Assembly: GCA_050084985.1 (NCBI GenBank)
Contig: JBITNC010000001.1
Span: 44,144,001 to 44,208,000, forward strand
From: Nageia nagi
Lineage: Eukaryota; Pinophyta
Direction: 5' to 3'
Length of the DNA stretch: 64,000 bases
Shown: piece by piece, positions 25,390 to 36,373 of the stretch
Layout: each line of letters begins with the position of its first letter
How positions within the stretch are numbered: the first letter of the stretch is position 1
Position numbers and translations under genes: made by a program
The notes under the pieces: model-generated
What the model saw: only the letters and a program-made list of their open reading frames with translations
Told to the model about the DNA's origin: nothing
Databases searched by the model: none

Positions 25390-28300
25390 CAATTTTAAGG
25401 TCTTGGTGAGGTAAATTCTAAGAGAAGGTATAAAATTCCTCCTCCTTTTTGTTATCTTATGAATTATATTCATTTTGATACTTACATTCTTTTATGATTA
25501 TGTTAGTTCAACTCTTATCAAACATTGCCTCAATAACATAATATATTATTGCTCATTTTGTTTGTTCTACTAACAATCTTTTATGTTAAGTGATTGGGCA
25601 ATAATACATTATGCAAAATTTGCAATTTGTATACTAACATTATTAGTTGCAATATTGCTATTATTTTTTCTTTTACATACCTTTTATTCCTTTGGTATTA
25701 AGAGGTCTTTATATGATCAAAATGGCAATAATATGTTATAATTAAACTTGATTTGTTCTTATGACACTAACCCATTTTTGAACTATTTGTTAACTTTTTG
25801 TTATTTGCAAAATATGGGTAATTTTTTTTACTATCCTCTAGTAAACATGTTTAAGAGGTTAGTATATAGAAATAACATATTGTAAGCCATTTATAAAAAA
25901 AAGAGGTGTATTTTCCTTTAATATCTATATGATGAGAGCCATACAAAATGATTTTACAATTATTTTTTTAATTACATCTCTCATCATAGCTATTTCATAG
26001 CTTAAAAAAAAAGGGAAAGGTATTTAAAAACAATCAAATAAGAATTTTGAATTTTTTTGTATTGGTTGAAGAGAAGTGGGCTTGAGAAAATGATCCATGT
26101 AAGTGTTAAAAACCTAGATTATTTGTTTCCTTTGCAAGCTTTACCACATCAATATTTGGTATAGTCATAATGTATATCAAGTTCGCATGGTGGACATCTT
26201 GTGGGATTAATATCCTTCTTATTACATGGATTAATATCCTTCTTATTAATATCCAAAAACGCACCACCATAGTCATAGCTAGTGGCTCCTCTCGTAGCTG
26301 GTGGCTCCTCTCATAGCTGGTGGCTCCTCTTGTAGTGGCCTCTATCACATGATCACCTCCAACTCCCATCCATGTAAACAATAATGCAGAACGTTGAAAG
26401 GCATGTGAATTATTTGACACCATGCATGATGCAGATAGCATTTCATGGATGCACTGATCGTAGGATATACACAAACAGATACATTGATAGGTTCGCGAAA
26501 TTGTTTGACATGATGCATGATGTAGATAGAGTTCATGGACTGCACTGATTGTAGGATATACATAAACAGATATGTTGATAGGGTCCATGAATTGTTTGAC
26601 AAGATGCTTGCTCACTCCGTTTGTGCTCTTCAATCTCTTCTACCTCATATTTTTCTCTGCAAGATTTTTTTAAGCAGATTTTTAGTCGTTTTGCCCATTC
26701 TTTTGAGCCTTTCAGGTGACATGTTTGCATGTGAGCGTGCTATTAATTTGAGGTGCGGTTCTAGTGTAACCTTCATGAAGGCTATGCACAAAACAACCTA
26801 CATGCACGCCTAGCTCTCTCTCTCTTTGTTCATTTTTGAGCTAGCAACTAAGGAACCTCTTCTACAAAATGTTTTCTTTCCAACTTGCAGCGAAAGGAGG
26901 AACATGTTTTCTTTCCTACGTGCACTCTTTCACATGCATCCATGTGAAGATGCAAATTAAGATGCGCATTTGCAGGATAACAATGGGCTGAGTGCACTTG
27001 CCACCAATGTAAATGCCATCAAACTTGACTGAGGAAAGAATAGGATTACATTTTTATCCCTCTTCCAATGCGTTTGATTGATTAAGTCAAAACAACACGC
27101 ATCTCCTCTTCTTCCTCGTCGCCCCTGCCGCCTCAGCCCGCCACTACCCAACGGCTTAACCGACTTTGGTCTCCCTCTGTCGCCCAGCCTCTCAACCTCC
27201 ACGCAGCTTACACATGGCCACCTTTCCATATTTTTCAAACATAAGTTGTTGGGTCTTTAATTTTTTTTACCCACTACAAAGGGATTTGATTTTTTATGTC
27301 TAAGTCTACATTAACCATTTAAGAGATTTTACCTAAGTCCTTTTTTTTTAAGTATTTCATATTTCCTAAAACCCTATGTTATTTTTAAGTAAACAAAGAC
27401 CCCTTTTTTAGGGATAACACCTTAAGTGAAAAGGAGGGAGGAACCATCCTTAAAAGACATTTTTTAAGCATCCCAGTTTTAGAACTTTAAGTAAAAACGG
27501 GGGGAATTTGTATAATTTTTTACTTAAATCTTTATCTAACTGGATCTTGCATGCTAAATTTATAATGCATGCTTCTTAACCTTGTTAGGAATAAAGCATG
27601 CTTAGTACTTAAAAATTTAAGTTAAATACTGCATGATGCATGTTTATTACTTGATTTTAAGTCATGAAATAATGCATGTTTAAGTTATAGATTAATGCTA
27701 AGTAGGACTTAGCCTTTTTAAAAATCATTAAAATGTTTTAATGAATTTTTGAACTTGAGCAAAATATGCAAAATGTAAAAAGTCCTTTAGGGGTTAGTAC
27801 AAAACCCATTGGACTCTTAAGGTTTCAAGTTCGTGTGGATGATGTATTGTTACTTTATATTTTTGCACAATTGCTTTATACTTGCAAAATGCAAAATATT
27901 GAAAGTAACCCCTAAAATGAACACATCCGCACATATTCTTCCACAACATGACTTGTTTGGGGAGCCACAAGGTGAGGACAGGGCAGACTGGAGCCTTTTT
28001 AGTCCGAAGAACCAAGTGGTGGTAAGTCCGTCTTAATTGCCCCTAAGACCTCTATTGGATTGGACATAACTCTATTAGGTGGACAGGCATGTGTGTAGTG
28101 ATACCACATGTCCGCACATCCATTCAGGGATTATCCTGATAACCTAGGAGGAAAACTGAAAACCTTAAAAGATAATTAAAATGGTTGATCCAAGATACGT
28201 TGGATCCTTGGAAAATAGTTAGTACTTCTATTTGTGAGAGTATATTACTGACCAAGGTGAACTGGTTGAGGACTGGTAGTACCTGGGCTCCACCTTGCGG

Positions 28301-28470
28301 GCATCCAAGTGAAGACCTAATTCTATACAAAAAAAACCTCAACTTTATACTTCTATGAATCATGGTTTATAAGTTTGCACATGTGGGACATTTTGCTTAT
28401 TAGATGTTTTATATGTATAGATGGAAAATTGTAAAAATTTTCATTCTTATTGCATATTTATTTTTGTGTA
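25390..28470 (+). other. long untranslated leader of copia B
   Basis: Three kilobases without element coding. Segment 26100-27235 is visibly more GC-rich and carries overlapping short ORFs on both strands, including 26106-26633 (minus, 175 codons) and 26957-27238 (minus, 93 codons, Arg/Gly-rich). None matches a known domain. These ORFs arise partly from the 91-bp repeat. The composition shift suggests captured foreign DNA. Segment 27240-28470 returns to AT-rich sequence. Confidence 0.5.
26400..26620 (+). repeat. 91-bp tandem repeat, about 2.4 copies
   Basis: Units run 26400-26490 and 26491-26581, with a partial third unit from 26582. Shared blocks are TGCACTGATYGTAGGATATAC and AATTGTTTGACA.GATGC.TG. 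Confidence 0.85.
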
Positions 28471-28473
28471 GCA

Positions 28474-29650
28474 ATGGTTGAAACCTTCATACCCAAGCAT
28501 ATACTCGATGGTTCCAACTTTGGAATATGGGAACCTCATATGAAAGTTGAGTTACAAGCAAAGAAGTTGTGGCAGATAGTTAATGAAGACATTGGTCGCT
28601 ACTACCGATGAGAAGGCTCTTGAAATATACAACTCAAAGAATGAGTTAGCAACTTCAATGATTTATCGTGCAGTTTCAGATGACGTCCTTCTCATGATCT
28701 CTTCTTCAACATCAGCAAAGGAAGCTTGGGATAGGCTAAAGAAAATTTACCTTGGGTCAAAATTTTCAAGGAGGTTCACCATTTTACAAAAGTTGTTGCA
28801 ATATCGTCAAGGTGAAGATGAAAGTGCTTCTATCTACTTGAAAAAAATCATTGACCTCAGGACACAACTGGTTGGCTATGGGTGCAACTGGATCAATGAT
28901 GAGTTCATGGTCTTCATCATTCTTCAAAGTCTTTCTATAAAGTTCAGTAACTTTGTCACAGTTATGGAAACTAGGCTTGATGATGAAGAAGATGTCATCT
29001 CTCTTGATAACCTTTCTAGACTCCTTTTGAAGCATGAGGAAACTTTGAATAAGAAAATGTTGAACCTTTCTCCAAAGGACAATAGCATTGCTCTAGGAGC
29101 AACCAAAACTCTTTTCAAGAAAAAGTTCAAACATTATAAATTCAAAGATAACAAGTCCTCATCTACCTTCAGGAAGTATGAGAAAAAAAGCAACAATAAT
29201 GGCAACTTCAGGTAAAGGAATGACAAAGTTGGATCAAGCAATCCAACACCACAAGAAAAGTTTGATGGAAATTGTAACTTTTGTGGCATCTTTGGGCACA
29301 AAGAGTATGATTGTCGTAAAAAGAAATTTGCTCAAAAAGGCAAGGGAAATGCAAATGTGAGAAATTTCAATAATAAAAAGAAGAACAAGCATACTACTAC
29401 TATTGCCTACTACTCAATGACTCAAACTATTTCAAATGATTGGATTGTTGATTCAGGATGCACTAATCACATGTGTTATGAAAAGGATAAGTTTGAAAAC
29501 TTTCGTAAGTACAAAAAGGATGCAGTTGTGATAGGTGATAATACAGTCCTTGATATTCAAGGAATAGGGAGTGTGAAGATTCATGGAAAGGTTCTTAATA
29601 ATGTCTTTTACGTGCCTAAACTAAGGATGAATCTTATCTCTGTAATTTAA
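28474..29650 (+). pseudogene. gag-pr: copia B gag and protease
   Basis: The ATG at 28474 opens a UBN2-type gag start (LDGSNFGIWEPHMK). An extra G at 28594-28595 shifts the frame, which then runs from 28583 to 29215 with the typical AWDRLKKIYLG and KLLQYRQGEDESASIYL blocks. A TAA at 29213-29215 breaks it. The same frame continues to a perfect CX2CX4HX4C zinc knuckle (29273-29314) and the protease active site VDSGCTNHM at about 29447-29473, then hits TAA at 29648-29650 after NLISV. Gag forms the particle and the protease processes gag-pol. Both stops are one C-to-T change from CAA; at the second, copia consensus also expects Gln. Confidence 0.88.
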
Positions 29651-30797
29651 ATTACAAGGAAAGGATACTCATTTGAGTTTACCTCACACTCTTGGTGTGT
29701 TAAGAAAGGACTTGCCACCTTCATGAAAGGATCAGTAAAGGATGACCTTTACATTGTGGATCAAGTTCCTTCAAAAATGTGTCTTGCTACAAATGTTTGT
29801 TCAAAGGGTAATCTTTGGCATCAACTATTAGGGCACCTTAACCACAAGAGTATTCAAGATATGAAAACTCAAGAACTTGTGGAAGGTTTACCTAATATTT
29901 CACCCATAATTGGTCTCTGTGAAAGGTGCATTCTAGGAAAGATGAATAGGCAAAAGTTTGAAAAAGATAAGGCAACTCGAGCTACTCATCCTCTTTAGCC
30001 TATGCATTTAGATTTGATGGGTCCATTTCAGACTAAGTCTCTAGGGGGAGCTTCTTATGTTCTGACCTTCATTGATGACTTCAACAGGATGACATTTGGT
30101 TATCTATTTGAGCACAAGATCAAACTTTTGACAGGTTTAAAGACTTCAAGGCCCTTGTTGAAAATCAAACTGATTTTAAGATCAAGATGCTGAGATCTGA
30201 TAATGGGGGTGAGTATAATAGCAATGAGTTTAACAACTATTGTGTTAAACATGGGATCAAGCGGCAATTCACAATCCCTTACACCCCTCAACAAAATGGA
30301 GTTGCTGAAAGGAAGAATCAAACCATTATGGAAATGGCAAGGTGCATGTTGGGTAACCTTCCTAGTTTCTTATGGGGTGAAGCTGTTCACACTGCTATTC
30401 ACACCCTAAATAGGTGTCCTACTAAAGCAGTTGAAGGTAAAACTCTATATGAAGCATGGACAGAAAGAAACCTAACATCTCACACTTTAGGGTCTTCAGT
30501 TGTGATGCATTTGCCTTCATTACCTCAGAGAAAAGAAAGAAGTTGGATAAAAGATCATAAAAATGCATCTTTATAGGGTATGATAATCAGCATAGAGGTT
30601 ACAGGCTCTACTCCTCATCCCATAAAATAGTCTTTATTTCTAGGGATGTCAAGTTTAATGAACTTCCTGAGGATACGACCTCTCATGCTGAAGTGTCTGA
30701 TTCAGATGATTCTTCGCCTACACCTAACTGGTTGGATGATAATGTAGGGAAGTCACCATAAGAGCACAATTCTCCAACTCAGAGAATTACAAGGAGT
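29651..30797 (+). pseudogene. copia B integrase
   Basis: Integrase inserts the cDNA into the host genome. The zinc-binding motif is visible as H...H (LWHQLLGHLNHKSI, about 29815-29856) and C..C (CERCILGK, about 29917). The catalytic core keeps HLDLMGP, FIDDFNRM, LRSDNGGEY and a conserved glutamate in PYTPQQNGVAERKN (about 30278-30320). A TAG at 29996-29998 interrupts it; one base is missing near 30116-30119, another in the T run at 30486-30488; further stops are at 30558-30560 and 30759-30761. After GTARIF-like sequence the C-terminal IFIGYDNQHRGYRLY block is present. Confidence 0.88.
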
Positions 30798-32390
30798 ATG
30801 ACCTTGAATAACTCTTTATTTGCCAAAATTGATAATACGCATGAGCCATCAACCTTCAAAGAAGCTTCCAAGCAAGAGTGTTGGATGGAAGCTATAAAAG
30901 TTGAGTATGAGGTGCTCATGAAAAATGAAACTTGGGATTTGGTTCCTTATCCCAATGAGAAAAATGTGATTGGAAATAAATGGATATACAAGGTCAAGTA
31001 CAATTCTGATGGAAAAATTGAAAAATACAAAGCAAGGTTAGTGGCCAAAGGATTCGCTCAAAAATATGGTATTGATTATGAGGAAACCTTGCTCCTGCGG
31101 CCAAGATGCCTACTGTCAGGATAATCCTTGCTCTTTCTGCAGCTCAAGGATGGAAAGCTTTTCAACTTGATGTCAAGAGTGCATTTCTCAATGGTGACTT
31201 GGATGTAGAAATCTACATGAATCAACCAGAAGGATTTATTCCAGAAGTAAAAGAGTCTCTTGTGTGCAAGCTAAAGAAGTCTTTGTATGGACTTAAGCAA
31301 GCACCTAGAGCATGGTACAAGAAAATTTCAGGATTCTTTGCAGATATTGGTTTTTCCAAGTGCTTCTCTGACTCAGATCTCTATGTACTCAATCAAGGAA
31401 AAGATGTGGTCTTAATTCTCCTTTATGTGGATGATCTTCTCATAACTGGCAATAATATTGAAATCATCCAAGAGTACATATCCAAACTGAAGGTAACATT
31501 TGAACTAACTAATCTAGGTCTCTTGCATTACTATCTTGGGATGCAAGTATACCAACAAAAGATTGTACTTATCTTAGTCAATTTAAGTATATATCAGACA
31601 TCTTGCAAAAGTTTGGAATGGAGGAGTGTAGATATGCTACAATACCTATTTCTCCTGGAATCGTTGTATCTCTTAGCTTAGATTCTCAGTTGGTTGATGC
31701 TACAGCTTATAGGCAATTGATAGGTAGTCTTCTGTATCTGACTATCTCTCGACTTGATATTGCCTTTGCAGTGAATCTGATGGCACGATTCATGCAAAAA
31801 CCATATGTTGAACACCTCAATGTTGTTAAGCAAATCTTGAGGTATGTGGTAAGGACAAAGGATCTTGCTCTTAAGTATTCCAAAGTGCCCACGATTATTC
31901 TCTCCAGGTTCTCAGATTCTGATTATGAGGGAGATAGAGATGACTGAAAATCAACCTTTGCATATGTGTTCAGCATTGGTTCAGGTGCTATCTCTTGGGC
32001 TTCCAAGAAGCAACCTACTGTGACTCTTTCTACCATCGAAGCCAAATATCGAGCCATGTCTGTTGCCACCCAAGATGCTATTTGGCTAAGGCATCTTCTA
32101 CACGAAATTAGGTATGAGCGAAATGGCCCATCTCTTATTTTTTCAGATAATCAATCGGCTATCTCTTTGGCTAAGAATCTTGTATTCCATCAGAGAACCA
32201 AACACATGGAAATCCAAGCCCATTTTATCAGGGAGAAGGTTCTAGATGACATCATACACTTGAAGTATTGTCCATCTACTAAAAACTCCACTGATTTATT
32301 CACCAAGCCCCTTCTTTAAGCTCAGTTCAACAAGCTTAAGGATTCTCTCGGGTTGGTGAAGTTGCCCTCAAGGGGGAGTGAAGTTTGAAG
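30798..32390 (+). pseudogene. copia B reverse transcriptase and RNase H
   Basis: RT copies element RNA into cDNA and RNase H removes the template. Seen in order: EAIKVEYEVLMKNETWDLV and the KARLVAKGF block (30880-31060), then after a missing T (31089-31090) the block LDVKSAFLNGDL...MNQPEGF (31165-31230), LKKSLYGLKQAPRAWY, and the catalytic YVDD at 31424-31435. A missing A in the run at 31557-31560 shifts the frame before the RH region (31603 onward). RH blocks DATAYRQLIGSLLYLT, KQPTVTLSTIEAKY and FSDNQSAISLAKN are all present. Stops are at 31945-31947 (TGA where DRKS expects CGA Arg) and 32317-32319. Confidence 0.92.
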
Positions 32391-32455
32391 TTTTGTTAGT
32401 GATGACAACTTCACCTCTAAGAGGCCTTTTTTGTTGTTATATTATGTTGATTATG

Positions 32456-32671
32456 ATATACCTCCTGGTAAGTTTGCTCTGCGTGAGAAACTTGTTGTAC
32501 ATTTTATACCTCTGTGGTAAGTTTGCTCTGTGTGAGAAACTTGTTGCAAATTTTTTGAGCATATAGTTGATATACCTCCGTGGTAAGTTCACTCTGCGTG
32601 AGGAACTTCTTGTACATTTATACCTCTGTGGTAAGTTTGCTCTGCGTGAGAAACTTGTTGTACAATTTTTT
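32456..32671 (+). repeat. tandem repeat between RNase H and PPT of copia B
   Basis: Four imperfect units of about 50-65 bases built on TACCTCTGTGGTAAGTTTGC and GTGAGAAACTTGTTGTACA. A comparable array on the opposite strand occupies the same place in element G (59841-60057). Confidence 0.85.
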
Positions 32672-33131
32672 ATGCTCTATTAAAAATCAACACATGACTA
32701 TATACAACAGGTGACTATGAGTGACGTCTTTGCATCTCCGTGATGACTTATAGTGCACCATTGATTAGTTATTTATAAGATGGCATTATTTGATTCTCTT
32801 ATTTGTATATATGATGCATCTAACTATTTTATTCATGAGTTGCTTGTAACATGCAGGATCTTCTTTAGAAATGCAAGTTACTCACCTTGTGTAAGCAAGC
32901 TCATGGAGACTCACAAGTCAGCTTAAAGTTGATCGACTACTATGTACAGTGAAACCAGTTGTGGTTAATGATTGTATTGTAAACCATTTTTGTCAAATGG
33001 TAATGTAGTGAGTCTCAAACTAGTTCTCAAAAAGATTCTCAAATATGTAAATGTTCTCATCTCCACTTGTATCTCTATGGAGGAGAACTCTCTCTCTCTC
33101 TCCTCTTCTCTACGCTCTATCCCAATATTGC

Positions 33132-33143
33132 ATTAAGGGGGAG
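33132..33143 (+). other. polypurine tract of copia B
   Basis: ATTAAGGGGGAG ends directly at the 3' LTR and primes plus-strand DNA synthesis. Confidence 0.85.
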
Positions 33144-33601
33144 TGTTAGAATTTGTAATGAAATATTGTGAATATCTAAACTCCTTGTAAATTCAATTAA
33201 TCACTTAAAGGATATGTAGATACCTTAAGGGATTAATTGAATTCTTTATTATGTAGACTTTGACTTTACCATGTGGTTAGTTGGTAGGTTAAAGTTAGGT
33301 GATACATTTATTGTAACCCTAACCTTACCCTTGGGTGAAAGGGAGGTTAGGGAGGTGCTCTCAAGCTATAAATAGAGGGCCTCTCCTCTTGTAACATAAC
33401 TAAGTTTTTGGAGTAAGATTACTCTACTAGTTGTGTAGGAGAGGAAGAGAATTGTTGTAAGAGGTGCATAGATTGAGAATTGAGAACTAGTTGTGGATGT
33501 ACTCCCAAGGAGGGAGGAACCACATTATATTTGTGTTATCTTGTGTATGATTGAGTTTCCTAGTTTGGACCTTGAGGATTAGAGTAGGTCTAAATCCTTC
33601 A
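33144..33601 (+). repeat. 3' LTR of copia B
   Basis: It is 458 bases, identical to the 5' LTR except for one T-to-G, one A-to-C, a 2-base (AT) deletion and a 1-base deletion. TATAAATA is at 33367-33374. Confidence 0.95.
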
Positions 33602-33606
33602 TATTG
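33602..33606 (+). repeat. target-site duplication of copia B, right (TATTG)
   Basis: Matches 24805-24809. Confidence 0.9.
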
Positions 33607-33747
33607 AAGGTTCCCCCATTTCCACCTTTTTTCCTAGCTCAAAAACTTAACCACCAACTAAGAATTTCACCTTAGGAAATATCTTCAGTGATAAGCAATT
33701 GCTCTCTCCACTACAAGTTTAATTACTGCTCCATGCAAAGGCATCGA
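33607..33747 (-). other. unidentified insertion (right part) in copia A integrase
   Basis: Continuation, across copia B, of the insert that begins at 23048. Copia A coding resumes at about 33748 with LLKNKFKYFEKFKQF. Confidence 0.4.
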
Positions 33748-34440
33748 AGCCTTCTGTATTTGTTGAAAAACAAGTTTAAATATTTTGAGAAGTTTAAGCA
33801 ATTTCATGTGATGATTGAAAAAGAGGCTCACACTCATATTGGTACACCTCATTCTGATAATGGGGATGACTACATGTCAGATGAATTAGAAAACTATCTT
33901 AGTTAGCATGGAATCAAGCATTAAATAATTGTTCCCTACAATCCGCAATAGAATGGTGTAGCTGAGAGGATGTATAGAACCTTGTTGTATATGATACACA
34001 GGCAATGTTGATTTTCAAAAATGTGAAAATGATGTTTTGGGATGATGTAGTTCATCATGCAATGTATGTTAGAAATAAATATGCATCTAATGCTCTTGAT
34101 AATAAGACTCCATATGAAATATGGTTTGGTCATATTCCTTCAATTCGACATCTCAAGGCTTATGGTTCCACCTGTTATGCCCTAGTCTTTAAGGAACAAA
34201 GAAATAAACTTGATGTCAAGAGTTAAAAATGTATTTTATTGGGATACTCAGATACTACCAAGGGCTATAAGCTTTATGATGAGGTAAACAAGAAGTTCCT
34301 TTCTGCAAGGGAAGCCATTTTTCTAAAATGTTTCAAGAGTTACTTGACTATTGAGCGGCAACTTGATCACCTTGATAGGTTTACCCATGGAAAGCATTTC
34401 TTTGAATCTGATTATGATATTCTAAATCTTGAGGGGGGGA
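33748..34440 (+). pseudogene. copia A integrase, 3' part
   Basis: Resumes the integrase core: LKNKFKYFEKFKQFHVMIEKE, a HSDNGDDY motif (normally SDNGGEY), then NPQ.NGVAER with TAG at 33949-33951 where the family has Gln. The C-terminal block YASNALDNKTPYEIWFG, HLKAYGSTCYA and LLGYSDTTKGYKLYD (34080-34280) is typical of copia integrase ends. Additional stops at 33904-33906, after the RNKLDVKS segment (about 34224-34226) and elsewhere, plus a frame change near 34000, make it dead. Confidence 0.8.
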
Positions 34441-34799
34441 TCCCTATATTGAATTAATCTTTGGAATCTACATCACTTGTGTTTGTCTTAGAAGTGCCTA
34501 TTCTAGTAGCACAAGCACCTCCTCTACCATAACAAGATCCTTCCTCTTCTTCTGTTCCAACAACTCCTTTGCATGATATGATTGGTAGGTTGAGTATTTA
34601 AGGGAGTGAAGAACCTTCTCAACATGTTGAGCAACTAGAAACATCGCAAAAGATTCCTAAGTGGCCCTCCAAAATACTTGCGAGTATTCATTTTGATAAA
34701 GTTAGAAAGACGAGAACTAGAAGTTCCTTTAGATAAAGACTTGAAGATGGAGCAGTAGAGGATTTAGATTCAGGTGATAGTGTTGATGATATGGAATGT

Positions 34800-35620
34800 T
34801 CATTTGGATTGTGAATTGAATTTATCTACTTATTATGAGATGACTTCCTTTAAAAAAGCTTTTTCTCATGATGTCTAAAAGATGCTATGAAGGAGTATGA
34901 TGCTCTCATCAAGAATGGGACTGGAAGTTGGTGGATCCTCCATATGGAACTAAACCTATTAGATGCAAGTGGATCTACAAAAATAAGTACAGATCATACA
35001 ACTCCCTTGAGAAACACAAAGTGATGCTTATGGCTAAGGGTTTTGCATAGAAAGAAAGTATTGAGTATGATGATACCTTTGCTCCTACAACTAAATGGGA
35101 TACTATTTGTTCTTTGCTGGCAATGTCAGCTCAGCATGGATGGAAAGTTCATCATATGGATGTGAATATTACTTTCTTGAATAGTGATTTGAAAGAGAAT
35201 GTGTACATGAAATAACCAAAAGGATTTGCAGTGAAGGTTCAAGAACATAAAGTTTTCAAGCTTATCATATCCTTTTATGGTCTAAAACAAGCTCCTTGCA
35301 CTTGGTATGAAAAGCTTACTGAGCATCTCTTAAAGATTAACTTTGAACACTTTAATCTTGATGATGCAAATTTGTTTGTCAGAAAAGTTGGCAAAACTAT
35401 TGTATATTTTGTGGTGTATGTAGATGACCTCTTGAGAACAAGGAACAATGAAAGTTACATTACATCTGTGAAACAAAATTTGAAGAAAGTATGAAATGAC
35501 AAATATGGGACATCTTTATTACTATTTGGGTGTTAAAGTGACATAAAACTCAAGGTACATTTTCATTTCCCAAAGAAAGTACATTGGAGATTTGTTGAAT
35601 AAATTTGACATGATAGATTA
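34800..35620 (+). pseudogene. copia A reverse transcriptase
   Basis: The RT region keeps CKWIYKNKYRS, VMLMAKGFA (followed by TAG at 35048-35050 where Gln is expected), EYDDTFAPTTKW, HGWKVHHMDVN, VYMK (TAA at 35213-35215 in place of the Gln of QPKGF), FYGLKQAPCTWYEKL and a catalytic YVDDLL (about 35415-35432). One frame (35231-35494) is open for 87 codons. The family enzyme makes cDNA in the particle; this copy cannot. Confidence 0.85.
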
Positions 35621-35638
35621 TAATCTCTTTCCACTCCA

Positions 35639-36335
35639 ATGGAACAAAATTTGAAGTTGAAATCCATTGAAGGGAATGCGTTTGAGGATGCAACAAAGTA
35701 TAGACAACTTGTAGGAAGTCTCATTTATCTAACCACAACTAGACCAAATATTTCATTTATAGTTGGAATTCTCTTTCGACTTATACAAAAATCGTGTGAA
35801 GGGTGTTGGAATGCAGCAAGAGTTTTCAAATATTTGAAAGGAACACAAGAATTAGGACTCAAGTATTCCAAGGTGGAAGACTTCAAACTGATTGGATATA
35901 CAAATTCAGACTTTGATGGTGACAAAGAAAATGGAGTTTTAACTTCAAGATATGTCATGAGTCTTGGATCAGTAGTTATCTCTTGGAGATCACGAAAGCA
36001 ATCTATTCCGACAAATTCCTTTACAAAGGCAGAGTATGTGCCTAATGTAAAGGCAACAAAGGAGATTGTGTGGCTCAAGAAGATACTAGAAGATTTGTAG
36101 TAAAAATAAATGCATCCAACTCCACTTCTGATTGATAATATTTTTGTAATTTAATTTACCAAGAATCCAAAGTTTCATGATCAAACAAAGCACATCAACA
36201 TGAAGTATCACTTGATTCAACATCATGTAGAGCTCAAGACAATTCAATTGAAATATTATTCCATAAATGAGCAAATAGCAAACATCTTCACCAAGGCACT
36301 TGGACAAGAAAAGTTCGAGAAGTTCATAAAGATGC
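35639..36335 (+). pseudogene. copia A RNase H
   Basis: It is open for 153 codons from 35639, with the blocks DATKYRQLVGSLIYLTTTRP, GTQELGLKYSK and a degenerate RKQSIPTNSFTKAEY (normally KQ..VSLSSTEAEY). Beyond 36100 the frame is lost, but HQTKHIN..YH-like and IFTKALGQEKFEKF sequence continues to about 36320. Confidence 0.85.
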
Positions 36336-36362
36336 TTGGACTTACTAATACCCCTTTAGATT

Positions 36363-36373
36363 AAGTGGGGGAA
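36363..36373 (+). other. polypurine tract of copia A
   Basis: AAGTGGGGGAA directly before the 3' LTR. Confidence 0.75.

Larger units (their letters stand above)
24810..33601 (+). mobile_element. Ty1/copia retrotransposon B (young, structurally complete)
   Basis: An 8.8-kb element with LTRs of 461 and 458 bases, a perfect 5-base target duplication TATTG, PBS, copia-order gag/PR/IN/RT/RH and a polypurine tract. The two LTRs differ by only two substitutions (T/G and A/C) and two small indels (2 and 1 bases), so the insertion is recent. Yet the coding region carries at least seven in-frame stops and five single-base frame changes. Its leader is unusually long (3.2 kb) and contains two tandem repeat arrays. 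It lies inside unidentified DNA within copia A. Confidence 0.95.

Noticed and set aside
26106-26633. 175-codon minus-strand ORF in the copia B leader
   Set aside because: Much of it is the 91-bp tandem repeat read on the opposite strand; repetitive peptide, no known domain, inside a transposon leader.
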